Positions 1 through 7,883 of a stretch of 64,000 nucleotides of DNA are shown in pieces (the stretch's first letter is position 1; each line of letters begins with the position of its first letter). The translations under genes and the position numbers were made by a program. The notes under the pieces are model-generated. The model saw only the letters and a program-made list of their open reading frames with translations, had not been told where the DNA came from and did not search any database. Source of the stretch: Ralstonia sp. TCR112 (lineage in GTDB: Bacteria; Pseudomonadota; Gammaproteobacteria; Burkholderiales; Burkholderiaceae). Where the stretch lies: NCBI RefSeq assembly GCF_007997035.1, contig NZ_VOSS01000012.1, positions 27,154 through 91,153 on the forward strand, in the 5' to 3' direction.

Positions 1-643
1 CGCGGTTGAACATCAGCTTGGCATCCGGGTAGCGCGCCTTGATCGCGCGGATCACGCGCACCATGCCGGCCTCCTGTGCCGCGCGCGAGGCGTCGTCCTT
101 GGCGACGAGGTGGTACGAGTCGAGCGTATCGAGGAAAAAGCCGCGGTAGCCCTTGTCCCACAGCGGCTTGATGGCGTGTTCGACATAGAACGCCGGCCAG
201 TCCGGTTGGGCCTGGTCGACCACGCGGGAGGCCCACGCAGCGTTGTCGCCGAGCAACCACGCCTTGGGCAAGGCCTTGAACCAGCTCCGCTCGGGCGTGA
301 CCTCGCCCAGGCTCACGTAGGCGAACCACTGCGTGCTGGGCGTCTTGAACTGCGATGGGTCGAAGCCGTGGCCGGGCTCGACGACGACGGCATCAAAGGC
401 GCGCAACTGGGCCACGGGCGGTTTGTCGCCGTAGTACCACGCGATGTTCGGCGCGCTGGCCGAGACGGTAGATGCAACCCCAGACGCACCGGACCCGGTG
501 GTGGCAGGCGTTTGCTGCGCAAACGTCGTACAAGGCATCGATACGGCAGCTGCGGCAAAAAGCCCAGCCAACCGTGCGATCGTCCCCGCCGTATTCCCCC
601 GTTTCCCCCCGGTGCGCCGCTGTAAACGGCTGAGAACCCACAT
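1..643 (-). CDS. pelA: PelA-like bifunctional glycoside hydrolase/deacetylase, N-terminal part only
   Basis: The 3' part runs off the left edge; about 214 codons are visible. Translation from the ATG at 643 gives a basic N-terminus, a hydrophobic Ala-rich segment and a likely signal-peptidase site near 'TTFA-Q', then 'NIAWYYGDKPP', 'FDAVVVEPGHGFDP', 'WFAYVSLGEV' and 'YRGFFLDTLDSY'. These are TIM-barrel strands of the endo-alpha-1,4-polygalactosaminidase family (GH114), with the acidic 'FLDTLD' strand end. The family is the N-terminal domain of PelA, the periplasmic hydrolase/deacetylase of Pel exopolysaccharide export. A stand-alone GH114 hydrolase is the alternative, because the deacetylase half lies outside the window. 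It is transcribed away from the CBS-domain gene at 1023. Confidence 0.75.
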   Translation of the reverse strand, partial: MWVLSRLQRRTGGKRGNTAGTIARLAGLFAAAAVSMPCTTFAQQTPATTGSGASGVASTVSASAPNIAWYYGDKPPVAQLRAFDAVVVEPGHGFDPSQFKTPSTQWFAYVSLGEVTPERSWFKALPKAWLLGDNAAWASRVVDQAQPDWPAFYVEHAIKPLWDKGYRGFFLDTLDSYHLVAKDDASRAAQEAGMVRVIRAIKARYPDAKLMFNR

Positions 644-1022
644 GAACTGGCACTCCGCTATGCAACTATGTGCATCAATTAGGCCGATCTGCGCCGGCAC
701 TGAAGATCGGCGCCTCTCATCACGCCGTCCGGAACCGCTTTTTTTTCTTCCCGGTCGCCGCCCGCAAACGCAGGCCCCGCAAGGCATCCCGAGACAATGT
801 GTCCGAAGGTGAAGTATCGCCGATGCCATGGGTACACAGCAAACCACATTTTTGATGACCGCCCACCCCTCTCGGACATAAACAATTGTTTGAGATCAGC
901 CGCGCACGCCGTGGTTTGACAAAGCGATCAGGGCTGCACCATGATCAGCCGAAGCCACATTCCACGCGACCGTGCAGTTGTCGCTGCGCAACGACGCGAC
1001 TTGCCCGGACGGCCCCGCCACC
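644..1022. other. Divergent intergenic region, 379 bp
   Basis: This lies between the divergent pelA-like gene and the CBS-domain gene and must hold both promoters. I see a T-run at 741-748 and AT-rich sequence near 876-895, but no clear operator, RNA gene or good small ORF. Confidence 0.4.
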
Positions 1023-2339
1023 ATGTCCGCCCTCCTCCTTGCCTTGCTGATCCTGATCAGCGCCTTTTTTTCCGCTTCTGAAATCGCCCTCACGGCATCG
1101 CGGCGCACGCGCCTGCAAACCCTGGCCGACGACGGCGACACCCGCGCCCTGCGCGTGCTGCAGCTCAAGGACATGCCCGGCAACTTCTTCACGGTGGTGC
1201 AGATCGGGGTGAATGCCGTGGCCATCCTGGCCGGTGTCATCGGCGACAGCCAGATCTCGGGGCCGCTGGCCGCGGCGCTGAGCGACTGGCTGCCCGCTGC
1301 ACGCGCCGAACGGATCGCCAGCATCGCCGGCTTCATCATCGTGACGGGGCTGTTCATTCTCTTTGCCGACCTGCTGCCCAAGCGCCTGGCCGTGCTTTAT
1401 CCCGAGCGCTGCGCGATGTCAATCATCGGCCCGATGCAGTCGTGCCTGCGCGTGCTGCGGCCCGTGGTGTGGCTGTTCAACGGCGCCGCCGACATGTTCC
1501 TCAAGCTGTTTGGCGTGCCGACGCACCGCGTCGACCAGATCACCACCGAAGACATCGCCGCCATGGTGGGCGCGGGTGCCGAGGCCGGCGTGCTGCGCAA
1601 GCACGAGCTGGCGGTGATCGAAAACGTCTTCGAACTGGAATCGCGCACCATCACCTCGGTGATGACCGTGCGCGACGAGGTGATCTACTTCACGGTGGAC
1701 GAGCCGCTGGAGTCGATCAAGATGAAGATCATTGCGCAGCCGCACGCGGAATACCTCGTCTGCCGCGAAGACATCGACTCGGTGCTCGGCTTCATCGCGT
1801 CCAAGGACATCCTGCAGCAGATCCTGTCGGAGGAATCCTCCGCCGTGATCCGCAACATCAGCAAGCACTACGACAAGAACCTGCTGGTACTGCCGGACAC
1901 GCTGAACCTGTCACAGGCACTCACGCGCTTTCGCGAAATGCACGAGCGCTTTGGCGCGGTCGTCAACGAATATGGGCTGGTGGTGGGCGTGGTGACGCTC
2001 GACGACATTGTCGGCGCGGTGATGGGCGACATCCTGTACCTGGGCGAAGACGAGCAGATCGTGCGCCGCGATGACGGCTCGTGCCTGATCGACGGCGTCA
2101 CGCCGCTGGGCGACGTCAAGCGCGCCTTCGACCTCGACGACCTGCCCGGCGAACACCACGTCGAAACGCTTGCCGGGCTGGTCATCTACGCGCTCAAGCG
2201 CATTCCCAAGAAGAGCGAAAGCGTCGACATCGGGCCGCTGCATATTGAAGTGCTCGACATCGACAACCACCGCATCGATCAGTTGCTGGTGTCGCGGCGC
2301 ATCGACCCGCCGGCAGCGACCGTGCCTTCGGCGTCGTGA
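1023..2339 (+). CDS. DUF21/CBS/CorC-domain membrane protein (hemolysin-like, TlyC/HlyC family)
   Basis: A 438-residue inner-membrane protein. Residues 1-190 form the DUF21/CNNM transmembrane module ('LLLALLILISAFFSASEIALTASRR'-type start). About 200-330 is a CBS pair (' TVRDEVIYFTVDEPL', 'VLGFIASKDIL'), and about 345-425 a CorC/HlyC ligand domain. The family is linked to divalent-cation efflux (CorC, PaeA) and is often misnamed hemolysin. I chose the ATG at 1023 because the first membrane helix begins there. An in-frame start further upstream (972) would add an unlikely polar leader. The 3' end overlaps the convergent gene at 2279 by 61 bp. Confidence 0.85.
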   Translation: MSALLLALLILISAFFSASEIALTASRRTRLQTLADDGDTRALRVLQLKDMPGNFFTVVQIGVNAVAILAGVIGDSQISGPLAAALSDWLPAARAERIASIAGFIIVTGLFILFADLLPKRLAVLYPERCAMSIIGPMQSCLRVLRPVVWLFNGAADMFLKLFGVPTHRVDQITTEDIAAMVGAGAEAGVLRKHELAVIENVFELESRTITSVMTVRDEVIYFTVDEPLESIKMKIIAQPHAEYLVCREDIDSVLGFIASKDILQQILSEESSAVIRNISKHYDKNLLVLPDTLNLSQALTRFREMHERFGAVVNEYGLVVGVVTLDDIVGAVMGDILYLGEDEQIVRRDDGSCLIDGVTPLGDVKRAFDLDDLPGEHHVETLAGLVIYALKRIPKKSESVDIGPLHIEVLDIDNHRIDQLLVSRRIDPPAATVPSAS

Positions 2340-2749
2340 GCGGCAAACACTTCCTTGGCGGCAAACATGCCGTTGAGGGCCGCCGGAAAGCCCGCGTATA
2401 GCGCCATCTGCAGGATCGTCTCGGTGATCTCCTTGCGCGTGAGCCCCACGTTGAGCCCCGCCGCAATGTGCACCTTCAACTGCGGTGCCGCGTTGCCCAG
2501 CGCCGTGAGCGCGGCAATGGTGGCGATCTCGCGCTCGCGCAGGGTCAGGCCCGGGCGGCAGTAGACGTCCCCAAACCCGAATTCGACGATGTAGCGGCCG
2601 AGGTCCGGCGCGATGTCGGCCATGGCCTCGACCACGCGTTCGCCGGCCACATCATCGACTTCCTTGAGCTTTTGCCAGCCCCGAGCGTAGCGGTCGTCCT
2701 GCAGGTTGGCGTGGTTTGCGGCTTGTGCGGTGTGGGTGGTCTGGGTCAT
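2279..2749 (-). CDS. Carboxymuconolactone decarboxylase family protein
   Basis: 156 residues. The core 'GLTLREREIATIAALTALGNAAPQLKVHIAAGLNVGLTRKEI..' region (about 70-115) is the all-helical CMD/AhpD fold of gamma-carboxymuconolactone decarboxylases. There is no CxxC pair, so an AhpD-type peroxidase role is unlikely. The substrate cannot be read from the sequence. The ATG at 2749 has a GAGGA ribosome-binding site 5-9 nt upstream. The start lies 98 nt inside the 3' end of the MerR gene, so the two are probably co-transcribed and the MerR protein probably controls this gene. Confidence 0.85.
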   Translation of the reverse strand: MTQTTHTAQAANHANLQDDRYARGWQKLKEVDDVAGERVVEAMADIAPDLGRYIVEFGFGDVYCRPGLTLREREIATIAALTALGNAAPQLKVHIAAGLNVGLTRKEITETILQMALYAGFPAALNGMFAAKEVFAAHDAEGTVAAGGSMRRDTSN

Positions 2750-3236
2750 GTGCGTCCTCGTTCGGTTGGCGTTTCGGCTTGTGCTTCGATTTGAGAGATG
2801 AGGAAGCAGAGCCCTTCGCGCCTTCCGTAGCCTCCGTGCCTTCCGTGGCTTTCGCGGCTTCAATCCGCGCCCGGATGCCGTCGTAGACAACGAGTTTGAC
2901 GCGCAGCACGGCCAGCGTTTCGGCCCGCGCGCGCAGCTCCGCTTCCAGCGCCGCCGCATGCAACTCCAGCAGGCGTTGGCGCGCCGACACACTCTCCAGA
3001 CTGTCGCCCTGGCGCCGCAGCGCGGCGTACGCCTGCATCTGCGCGATCGGCATGCCGGTATCACGCAGGCGCAGCAGGAACTCGAGCCACGTCATGTCTT
3101 CGGCACGGAAGACACGATGGCCGTTATCCCGCCGCTGCACGCTGTCGAGCAGGCCGATGCGCTCGTAATAGCGCAGCGTATGCGTCGACAGGCCGGTGGC
3201 TTCTGCAACTTGGGCGATGGTCAGGAATGTGGTCAT
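2652..3236 (-). CDS. MerR-family transcriptional regulator
   Basis: 194 residues. The N-terminal MerR winged helix ('FLTIAQVAEATGLSTHTLRYYERIGLL', residues 4-30) is followed by the 'RRDNGHRVF' wing and a Leu-rich dimerisation coiled coil (about 80-130). After residue ~135 the protein becomes low-complexity (a short ATEG repeat, then basic residues) and runs through the start of the next gene. Family members usually stop near 130-150 residues, so this tail may be non-functional. There are no effector cysteines, so a metal sensor is unlikely. The gene sits behind an unusually clear MerR-type promoter (3243-3273). Confidence 0.85.
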   Translation of the reverse strand: MTTFLTIAQVAEATGLSTHTLRYYERIGLLDSVQRRDNGHRVFRAEDMTWLEFLLRLRDTGMPIAQMQAYAALRRQGDSLESVSARQRLLELHAAALEAELRARAETLAVLRVKLVVYDGIRARIEAAKATEGTEATEGAKGSASSSLKSKHKPKRQPNEDAHDPDHPHRTSRKPRQPAGRPLRSGLAKAQGSR

Positions 3237-3242
3237 GAACGG

Positions 3243-3273
3243 AGCTTAGAAGTTAGAGCGCACTCTAAGTCAA
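3243..3273 (-). promoter_or_regulatory. MerR-type promoter with 19-bp spacer and central dyad
   Basis: Read on the minus strand there is a -35 TTGACT (3268-3273), a 19-bp spacer and a -10 TAAGCT (3243-3248). The spacer holds the inverted repeat TTAGAG-N4-CTCTAA (3253-3268). The over-long spacer with an embedded dyad is the hallmark of MerR-activated promoters. It lies just upstream of the merR start at 3236, implying autoregulation and control of the downstream CMD gene. Confidence 0.8.
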
Positions 3274-3302
3274 GCGACTTTACGCGAATTCTTCGGGGTC
3301 GC

Positions 3303-3341
3303 CCAAAACAAAGCGCCGGCCCCTTTTCGGAGGCCGGCGCC
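3303..3341 (-). terminator. Hairpin terminator after the small secreted protein gene
   Basis: GCGCCGGCC (3313-3321) pairs with GGCCGGCGC (3332-3340). On the minus strand it is followed by a T-rich stretch (3303-3312 region). It lies 35 nt beyond the stop at 3376. Confidence 0.6.
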
Positions 3342-3375
3342 CGGGTGTGCAGAAAAATCGGCGGGCTACCGCAGA

Positions 3376-3600
3376 TCAGCCGCCTACGCCGTACGCGCTC
3401 TTGTCCTGCTGCTTCGGACGGTGGTCGCGTTTCTTTTTCTTCTTGTGATGCTGTGCCTTCTTCTCGCCTGCGGCCGGAGCCGAGGCTTCAGGTGCCGGCG
3501 CAGCGGCGGCGGGCGCAGCGGGTGCCGTCGGGGCGGAAGCCTGCGCAAATGCGCCGGCGCTGAAGACTGTAGCCACGAGGGCAGCCAGGAGCTTGTTCAT
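3376..3600 (-). CDS. Small secreted Ala/Pro-rich protein with Lys/His-rich tail
   Basis: 74 residues. A signal peptide 'MNKLLAALVATVFSAGAFA-QA' is followed by an Ala/Pro/Ser-rich linker (20-45) and a strongly basic cluster with HH and a run of five Lys (50-60), ending in YGVGG. I do not recognise a domain. The layout (export signal, Ala-Pro linker, Lys/His block) resembles the gene at 4008, which is transcribed away from it. Acid-shock or metal-binding roles have been proposed for such proteins, but nothing here proves that. Confidence 0.65.
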   Translation of the reverse strand: MNKLLAALVATVFSAGAFAQASAPTAPAAPAAAAPAPEASAPAAGEKKAQHHKKKKKRDHRPKQQDKSAYGVGG

Positions 3601-4007
3601 CGTGTTGTCCTTATAGAAGAGACTGGTTTGTGGCGCGTTCCGGTATCGGGTGGAGCGTGACCCAAAGCGCTCCCGCACCTGCTGTGCAATGCGCGGCCCG
3701 ACATCGAAACGAGCCGCGCATCATCACGCAGTGTGGTGTAGGCCCTACCGGTTGTCCACCCGAAGCCTGACAGTACGCCCATGCGCACGGCACGGACTTG
3801 ATGTGTTTCAACCCAATCGCAACAGACTTTTCAGTCGCCGAGAAACGCGCCTTGTTACGCGCGCTTACACCGTGGGCAGAACGCTTACAAACGGCAGTCA
3901 TCGCGCCCGCAATGTCGGGCGTTTTTGGAGGCATGGATCGCAAATGGGACGAGATCCATGTATCTGGAGTCCCAATATCCCGCTTGAACCTGATTAAGGA
4001 GTCTCAC
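3601..4007. other. Intergenic region between two divergent small secreted protein genes
   Basis: 407 bp without a convincing ORF. It holds a plus-strand hairpin-T5 terminator at 3904-3925 that lies upstream of, not downstream of, the gene at 4008. A short untranslated transcript could therefore end there. Promoters for both flanking genes must lie here; I could not place them confidently. Confidence 0.45.
3904..3925 (+). terminator. Orphan intrinsic terminator
   Basis: CGCCCG-caatgt-CGGGCG followed by TTTTT. No plus-strand ORF ends nearby, so it may end a small RNA or leader. Confidence 0.55.
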
Positions 4008-4280
4008 ATGAAAGTCGCTCAATCCCTGGCCGCTCTGATCGTTGCTGGTGCCTTCGCAGCCCCCGTGTTCGCAGCTGGCACCGCCTCCGCACCGGCCGCC
4101 GCACCTGCACCGGCAGCGACCGCTGCAGCGACGACCACCGATGCCGCTTCGGCACCGAAGGCTGAAGCCAAGCACGAGAAGAAGCACGCTCACAAGAAGG
4201 CCCACAAGGCTGCAGCCAAGTCGGAAGCCAAGACCGACGCAGCTTCGGCACCGAAGGCCGATGCGCCCGCCAAGCAATAA
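4008..4280 (+). CDS. Small secreted Ala-rich protein with Lys/His repeats
   Basis: 90 residues. A signal peptide 'MKVAQSLAALIVAGAFAAPVFA' is followed by an Ala/Pro/Thr-rich stretch, then a Lys/His/Ala block (about 52-72, with KHEKKHAHKKAHK) flanked by two copies of a 'DAASAPKA' motif. I chose the ATG at 4008 for its AAGGAG ribosome-binding site and export signal. The function is unknown. Its composition matches the divergent gene at 3376-3600, and the two may be an ancient pair. A terminator follows directly. Confidence 0.7.
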   Translation: MKVAQSLAALIVAGAFAAPVFAAGTASAPAAAPAPAATAAATTTDAASAPKAEAKHEKKHAHKKAHKAAAKSEAKTDAASAPKADAPAKQ

Positions 4281-4298
4281 GGCTGTCGCGTCATGAAG

Positions 4299-4327
4299 AA
4301 CGCCGGGACCTTCCCGGCGTTTTTTTT
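4299..4327 (+). terminator. Intrinsic terminator
   Basis: ACGCCGGGA-cct-TCCCGGCGT followed by eight T, 20 nt after the stop of the gene at 4008. Confidence 0.9.
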
Positions 4328-4465
4328 GCCTGTTTCCCAGCGCATCCACGCAGATACCCCTGGAGCTTCCCCTCCTCGATCGGGATCCCGCGCTCCGACG
4401 GTTCCCACTAGAATGGCGTGCCCGCCGTTTCCGTCGCACACATTCCTTCGAATTCCCGTCCTCTC

Positions 4466-5257
4466 ATGCCGCTGTCTTCGCGCGCCCTGCCCCGCTTTGC
4501 GTTCTTCCTTCTGATGACCATCGGCGCATTGAGCAGCGCCGCCAACGCTGAAGGCCGCACTGAAGCCAGCGACTGGAGCATCGCTGCCGGCCCGGCGATC
4601 TACATGTCGCCCAAGTATCCGGGCGCGAAATCGAGCTTCGTGTTTCCGTGGATCGATCAGGAAATCGAATACAAGCACCGGTTCTTTTCGAAAGGGATGG
4701 ACTTTGCCGGCGTGTACCTCGCGAACGACGACACGTGGCAGGTGGGCGGCAACTTCCAGTTCGACCCGACATGGCGCCATGCGCATGACGACGCGCGCCT
4801 GAATGGCCTCGGCAACGTCAACGCCACGGTGCGGGCAAAGGCGTTTGCGCAGTACACGGTGTCGTTCCTCACGCTGTCCACCGATGCGGAGCAGGACATC
4901 CTTGGTAACCGCCAGGGGTTGATCGCCAATGCCGATGTCTACGCAAGCGCGCCGGTCGGCCGCTGGCTGTTCAGCCTCGGCACCGGCGTGTCATGGACGA
5001 ACGGCCAGTACATGCGTACCTTCTTTGGCGTGGACGATGGGCAGAGCGCGCGCTCGGGCCTGCCGGTATTTGCCACGCATGCAGGGCTGCGCGACATCCA
5101 CTTCAACGCCATCGTCACATGCAAGCTCGATGACCGGTGGACGGCCAATGGTTCGCTTACCGTGGCGCGACTGCGTGGCGATGCGGCTGACAGCCCGATC
5201 ACGCAGCGCCGCCAGCAGACCACGGCGATGGCCTCGCTCACGTACCGGTTCCGCTGA
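4466..5257 (+). CDS. MipA/OmpV family outer-membrane protein
   Basis: 263 residues. A signal peptide (1-33, ending 'SSAANA-EG') is followed by alternating beta strands typical of MipA/OmpV, including 'SDWSIAAGPAIYMSPKYPGA', 'VFPWIDQEIEYKHRFF' and the C-terminal 'MASLTYRFR' ending in an aromatic-x-Arg outer-membrane sorting signal. MipA scaffolds murein synthases (MltA/PBP1B) in E. coli; OmpV homologues are simple barrels of unclear role. I chose the ATG at 4466 because it begins the signal peptide. The gene stands alone. Confidence 0.85.
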   Translation: MPLSSRALPRFAFFLLMTIGALSSAANAEGRTEASDWSIAAGPAIYMSPKYPGAKSSFVFPWIDQEIEYKHRFFSKGMDFAGVYLANDDTWQVGGNFQFDPTWRHAHDDARLNGLGNVNATVRAKAFAQYTVSFLTLSTDAEQDILGNRQGLIANADVYASAPVGRWLFSLGTGVSWTNGQYMRTFFGVDDGQSARSGLPVFATHAGLRDIHFNAIVTCKLDDRWTANGSLTVARLRGDAADSPITQRRQQTTAMASLTYRFR

Positions 5258-5557
5258 CATTTCCGCCAGCATCGGGCGCCGCGATGTGCGCAATCGCTTG
5301 CGCATGGAGGTGACGGTTGCCTCGCAAACCTGTGCACACGAGGCAATCCGCTTATGAGACCAGAAGTTGCCCGGCGCGCCTCTCACCCAAACGGACCATG
5401 CTTCCTTTTCACAACAGGCATGCGCGTGGACTAGCGCAATCGCCCTGCTTTTTTTGCTAGTCTGTTTCGCAAGCGGCGATCACTTCCGATCAATGCGCGG
5501 GCAGTGAACGGTGTCTTCCCATCGGCGGCGGACACCGCAAGACAGGAGGGCTTGACC
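5258..5557. other. Intergenic region
   Basis: 300 bp between the MipA gene and a coiled-coil gene on the same strand. I see no good ORF, hairpin terminator or RNA gene. An AGGAGG ribosome-binding site for the next gene lies at its right end (5543-5549). Confidence 0.4.
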
Positions 5558-6025
5558 ATGTTGCGGTGGATTGCAAACTGGGCCTTGAGCCACGCACCCT
5601 CTCCCGAGAAGCAGGCCGAACGCGCGCTAAGCGAATTGCGCATGGAGCTGTACCAGGCAGAGCAGCGCGTGATGGATGCACAAATGCACGCGGACTATTA
5701 CCGCGCCCGTATCACGTTCCTGGAAGACGTCGTCAAGAAAGGCATCGAGCGCGTCTCCGACCAGCGCAAGGGCAAGCAGGAAAGCGCCCACGCATTGCGC
5801 GCCGGTCTCAAGTTCACGGCCGAGCTGTGGCGCGAATCGCAATCGCGCGACTCGCACATGCTCAAGCGGCGCACGGCGATGTCGTTCATCGAACCGCACG
5901 ACGCGCAGGCCGACGACTCGCACGCGCCGAAGATCCACCACTTCTCGAAGCTCCCCGTGGATTCGGCGTTCGACGACAACGTGAGTGCGCTGCCCTCCAA
6001 GCACGCCGCGGCGGAGAAGGCGTAA
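5558..6025 (+). CDS. Hypothetical coiled-coil protein
   Basis: 155 residues, family not recognised. The N-terminus 'MLRWIANWAL' is amphipathic. Residues 15-65 are Glu/Arg/Ala-rich and probably helical ('ERALSELRMELYQAEQRVMDAQMHADYYRARITFLEDVV'-type heptads). The C-terminal third is polar and likely disordered. There is no signal peptide or catalytic motif. The ATG at 5558 has an AGGAGG Shine-Dalgarno 9-15 nt upstream. A hexanucleotide repeat follows 30 nt after the stop. Confidence 0.65.
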   Translation: MLRWIANWALSHAPSPEKQAERALSELRMELYQAEQRVMDAQMHADYYRARITFLEDVVKKGIERVSDQRKGKQESAHALRAGLKFTAELWRESQSRDSHMLKRRTAMSFIEPHDAQADDSHAPKIHHFSKLPVDSAFDDNVSALPSKHAAAEKA

Positions 6026-6054
6026 CACGTGAGCTGGCCGGCGCGGCCAGTCCA

Positions 6055-6108
6055 CAGTGCCAGTGCCAGTGCCAGTGCCAGTGCCAGTGCCAGTGCCAGT
6101 GCCAGTGC
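6055..6108. repeat. Nine tandem copies of the hexamer CAGTGC
   Basis: Perfect 54-bp array of CAGTGC between convergent genes. It lies in non-coding DNA, so a length change should not alter a reading frame. Slipped-strand copy-number variation between strains is likely. Confidence 0.95.
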
Positions 6109-6154
6109 ATCAAGTACGTTGACACGTCGGCTCTCCGTGTACAGACGGTGGCGC

Positions 6155-7033
6155 CTACGGTGCCACCATCGACACGCCGTACTGCGCAAAGATGCGCTGC
6201 AGCTCGCCGCTGGCGCGCAGTGCATTGAGCGCGCTCTCGAGCGCCTGCGCCAGTTCACGCTGATCTGCCTTGACGGCCATGCCGACCGCCCAGCCGCGGG
6301 CTGGCAGCAGCGGCGACTGCAGTTCGGTCGCGACAAAGCGGGTGGCCGATTGATTCTGCGTCTTCAGCGCGCTTTCGTATTGGGCCCGCGTGACCATTGC
6401 CGCCGCAATCTGGCCGGAGAACAGCGCACGCAGCGCTTCGTGGGCTTCCGGATAGATCTTCATCTTGTCGCGCAGGGCGCCGCCGGCGCTGGAGAGCAGC
6501 GCGCTTGCGCCGCCTGATCCCTGCTCCGCGCCGGTCGCCTGGCCGGCGAGGTCTTCGAAACTGCTGACCTTGCCGACGCGCTCGCTGTCGTACACCAGCA
6601 CGTAGCCTTCGCGGAGGTACGGCGCGAAGATCAGCACCTGGCCGTTCTGGCGAATGAAATTCGGGTCGACCGGCACATGCAGCATCACATCGGCGGGACC
6701 ATACCCGAGGTAATGCCCTTTCCAGACCATGTTGCGCAGGTCACCCGACATGCCGTCGTCATCCGCATCGAATGGCAGCAATGAGGTCGACAACCCCATC
6801 TGCTTGCCGAGCGCATTGGCAAGCGCCACGTCGATGCCGCTGAATTGCCCCCCGACGTTGTCGGAGAACGGCGGCAGGCCTTTGTACAGCGCGACTTTCA
6901 GGGCACCGCTCTGGCGGATCTTCGCCATGTCGGCATGTGCCGGCACGGCGCTGATCATGGCTGCCGCGGCAAGCAGGAGGCCGGCAAGGCGGCGAAAAGC
7001 CCCGACCGCGGCCAACCGAAAACGGGCGTTCAT
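6155..7033 (-). CDS. Quinoprotein dehydrogenase-associated periplasmic substrate-binding protein (MoxJ/XoxJ-like)
   Basis: 292 residues. A signal peptide (1-34, 'AVPAHA-DM') is followed by a type-2 periplasmic-binding fold with 'LKVALYKGLPPFSD', 'GIDVALANALGKQMG' and 'DVMLHVPVDPNFIRQNGQVLIFAPY'. This matches the solute-binding-like proteins found beside PQQ alcohol dehydrogenases (MoxJ, XoxJ) rather than ABC importer subunits; no permease or ATPase gene is nearby. XoxJ-type proteins are thought to help activate or assemble the dehydrogenase. It lies 97 nt downstream of the PedF-like cytochrome gene and probably shares its sigma-54 promoter. Confidence 0.85.
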   Translation of the reverse strand: MNARFRLAAVGAFRRLAGLLLAAAAMISAVPAHADMAKIRQSGALKVALYKGLPPFSDNVGGQFSGIDVALANALGKQMGLSTSLLPFDADDDGMSGDLRNMVWKGHYLGYGPADVMLHVPVDPNFIRQNGQVLIFAPYLREGYVLVYDSERVGKVSSFEDLAGQATGAEQGSGGASALLSSAGGALRDKMKIYPEAHEALRALFSGQIAAAMVTRAQYESALKTQNQSATRFVATELQSPLLPARGWAVGMAVKADQRELAQALESALNALRASGELQRIFAQYGVSMVAP

Positions 7034-7130
7034 GAGACGTCTCCTGGCGGAAAAAAATGTGCGAGCCGATGCACACGAAGGCGGGGACAGCATCGGCTCG
7101 CCAAGCTGCCAACGGGGGCAGGCCGACCTA

Positions 7131-7616
7131 CTACTCTTGGACGCGGCGCGATTCCAGATACGTCTTGATTGACCAGACCGCTTCCTGGCTCAGCACGCCT
7201 TCAAACGGCGGCATGTAGACGCGGCCGTCGCGGGTGCGGCCGTGGCGGACCGTGGCCGTGAAGTACTGCGACACCTCGCCGTAGCAGGCCTCCTTCTTCT
7301 TGGGATTGGCCAGCGACATGCAGTCGGTGTCGAGCTTGCGCAGGTCAGGGGCGATGCCTCCGGAGATGGCCTCCAGCCCATGGCAGCGCGCACAGTTCTG
7401 GTTGAACGCGGAGGAGCCGATCCGCAGTGCTTCATCGTGTGCGGGGCCCGTCCGGTATGGATTGTCCTGACGCCAATCGGCGCCCAGTTGCGGTAAGGTG
7501 TGCGTGTCTACGGCTTGCGGTGTGACATCGCCGTGAGCGGATGCGGCTGCGGGCAATCCCCCGGCCAGAAGTGCGCAGGCAGACAGCAGCGCGAGCAAGT
7601 TGCGAGGCGTTTTCAA
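7131..7616 (-). CDS. pedF: Cytochrome c-550 PedF family
   Basis: 161 residues. A signal peptide (1-27, 'AAASA-HG') is followed by 'HGDVTPQAVDTHTLPQLG', diagnostic of PedF-type cytochromes c-550, and one haem site C75-A-R-C78-H79. Cys pairs 'TDCMS' and 'KEACYG' are also present. In pseudomonads PedF is a periplasmic electron acceptor for PQQ alcohol dehydrogenases. The start is a TTG at 7616 behind a GGAGAC ribosome-binding site. A near-consensus sigma-54 promoter lies 45-60 nt upstream. It is the first gene of a unit with the MoxJ-like gene. Confidence 0.9.
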   Translation of the reverse strand: MKTPRNLLALLSACALLAGGLPAAASAHGDVTPQAVDTHTLPQLGADWRQDNPYRTGPAHDEALRIGSSAFNQNCARCHGLEAISGGIAPDLRKLDTDCMSLANPKKKEACYGEVSQYFTATVRHGRTRDGRVYMPPFEGVLSQEAVWSIKTYLESRRVQE

Positions 7617-7660
7617 GAGTGTCTCCTAGTTGTCGTTGAAACGATTTTTGGAGGCATTTC

Positions 7661-7676
7661 TGCAAGAGCCATACCA
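7661..7676 (-). promoter_or_regulatory. Sigma-54 promoter for pedF
   Basis: Minus-strand TGGTATG-GCTC-TTGCA fits the -24/-12 consensus TGGCACG-N4-TTGCW, with invariant GG and GC 10 bp apart. It lies 45 nt upstream of the pedF start. Confidence 0.8.
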
Positions 7677-7771
7677 AGGCGCGAACCTGCCGCCAATCCC
7701 GGTCTGCATCGGCCAGACGCTCTGGAGATCCGATGGGTGGGTTGGCACAGGTGCTCAGGAATGCAACACCC

Positions 7772-7787
7772 TGGCAAGGGTCTTGCT
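7772..7787 (+). promoter_or_regulatory. Sigma-54 promoter for the activator gene
   Basis: TGGCAAG-GGTC-TTGCT fits -24/-12 well, about 100 nt upstream of the activator ATG. Octamers TGCAACAC (7762-7769) and CGCAACAC (7794-7801) flank it and are candidate activator half-sites shared with the divergent pedF promoter. Confidence 0.7.
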
Positions 7788-7883
7788 TCATGGCGCAACA
7801 CTTCCGGTTCGTCCGCTGGTTAAATGAGGCGATCCGGGCGACCCGCACACAGATTGCGGGCGAGGTTTAAGGAGACATACACC

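Noticed and set aside
6055..6108. The CAGTGC array as a CRISPR
   Set aside because: Units are 6 bp with no spacers and no cas genes are nearby.
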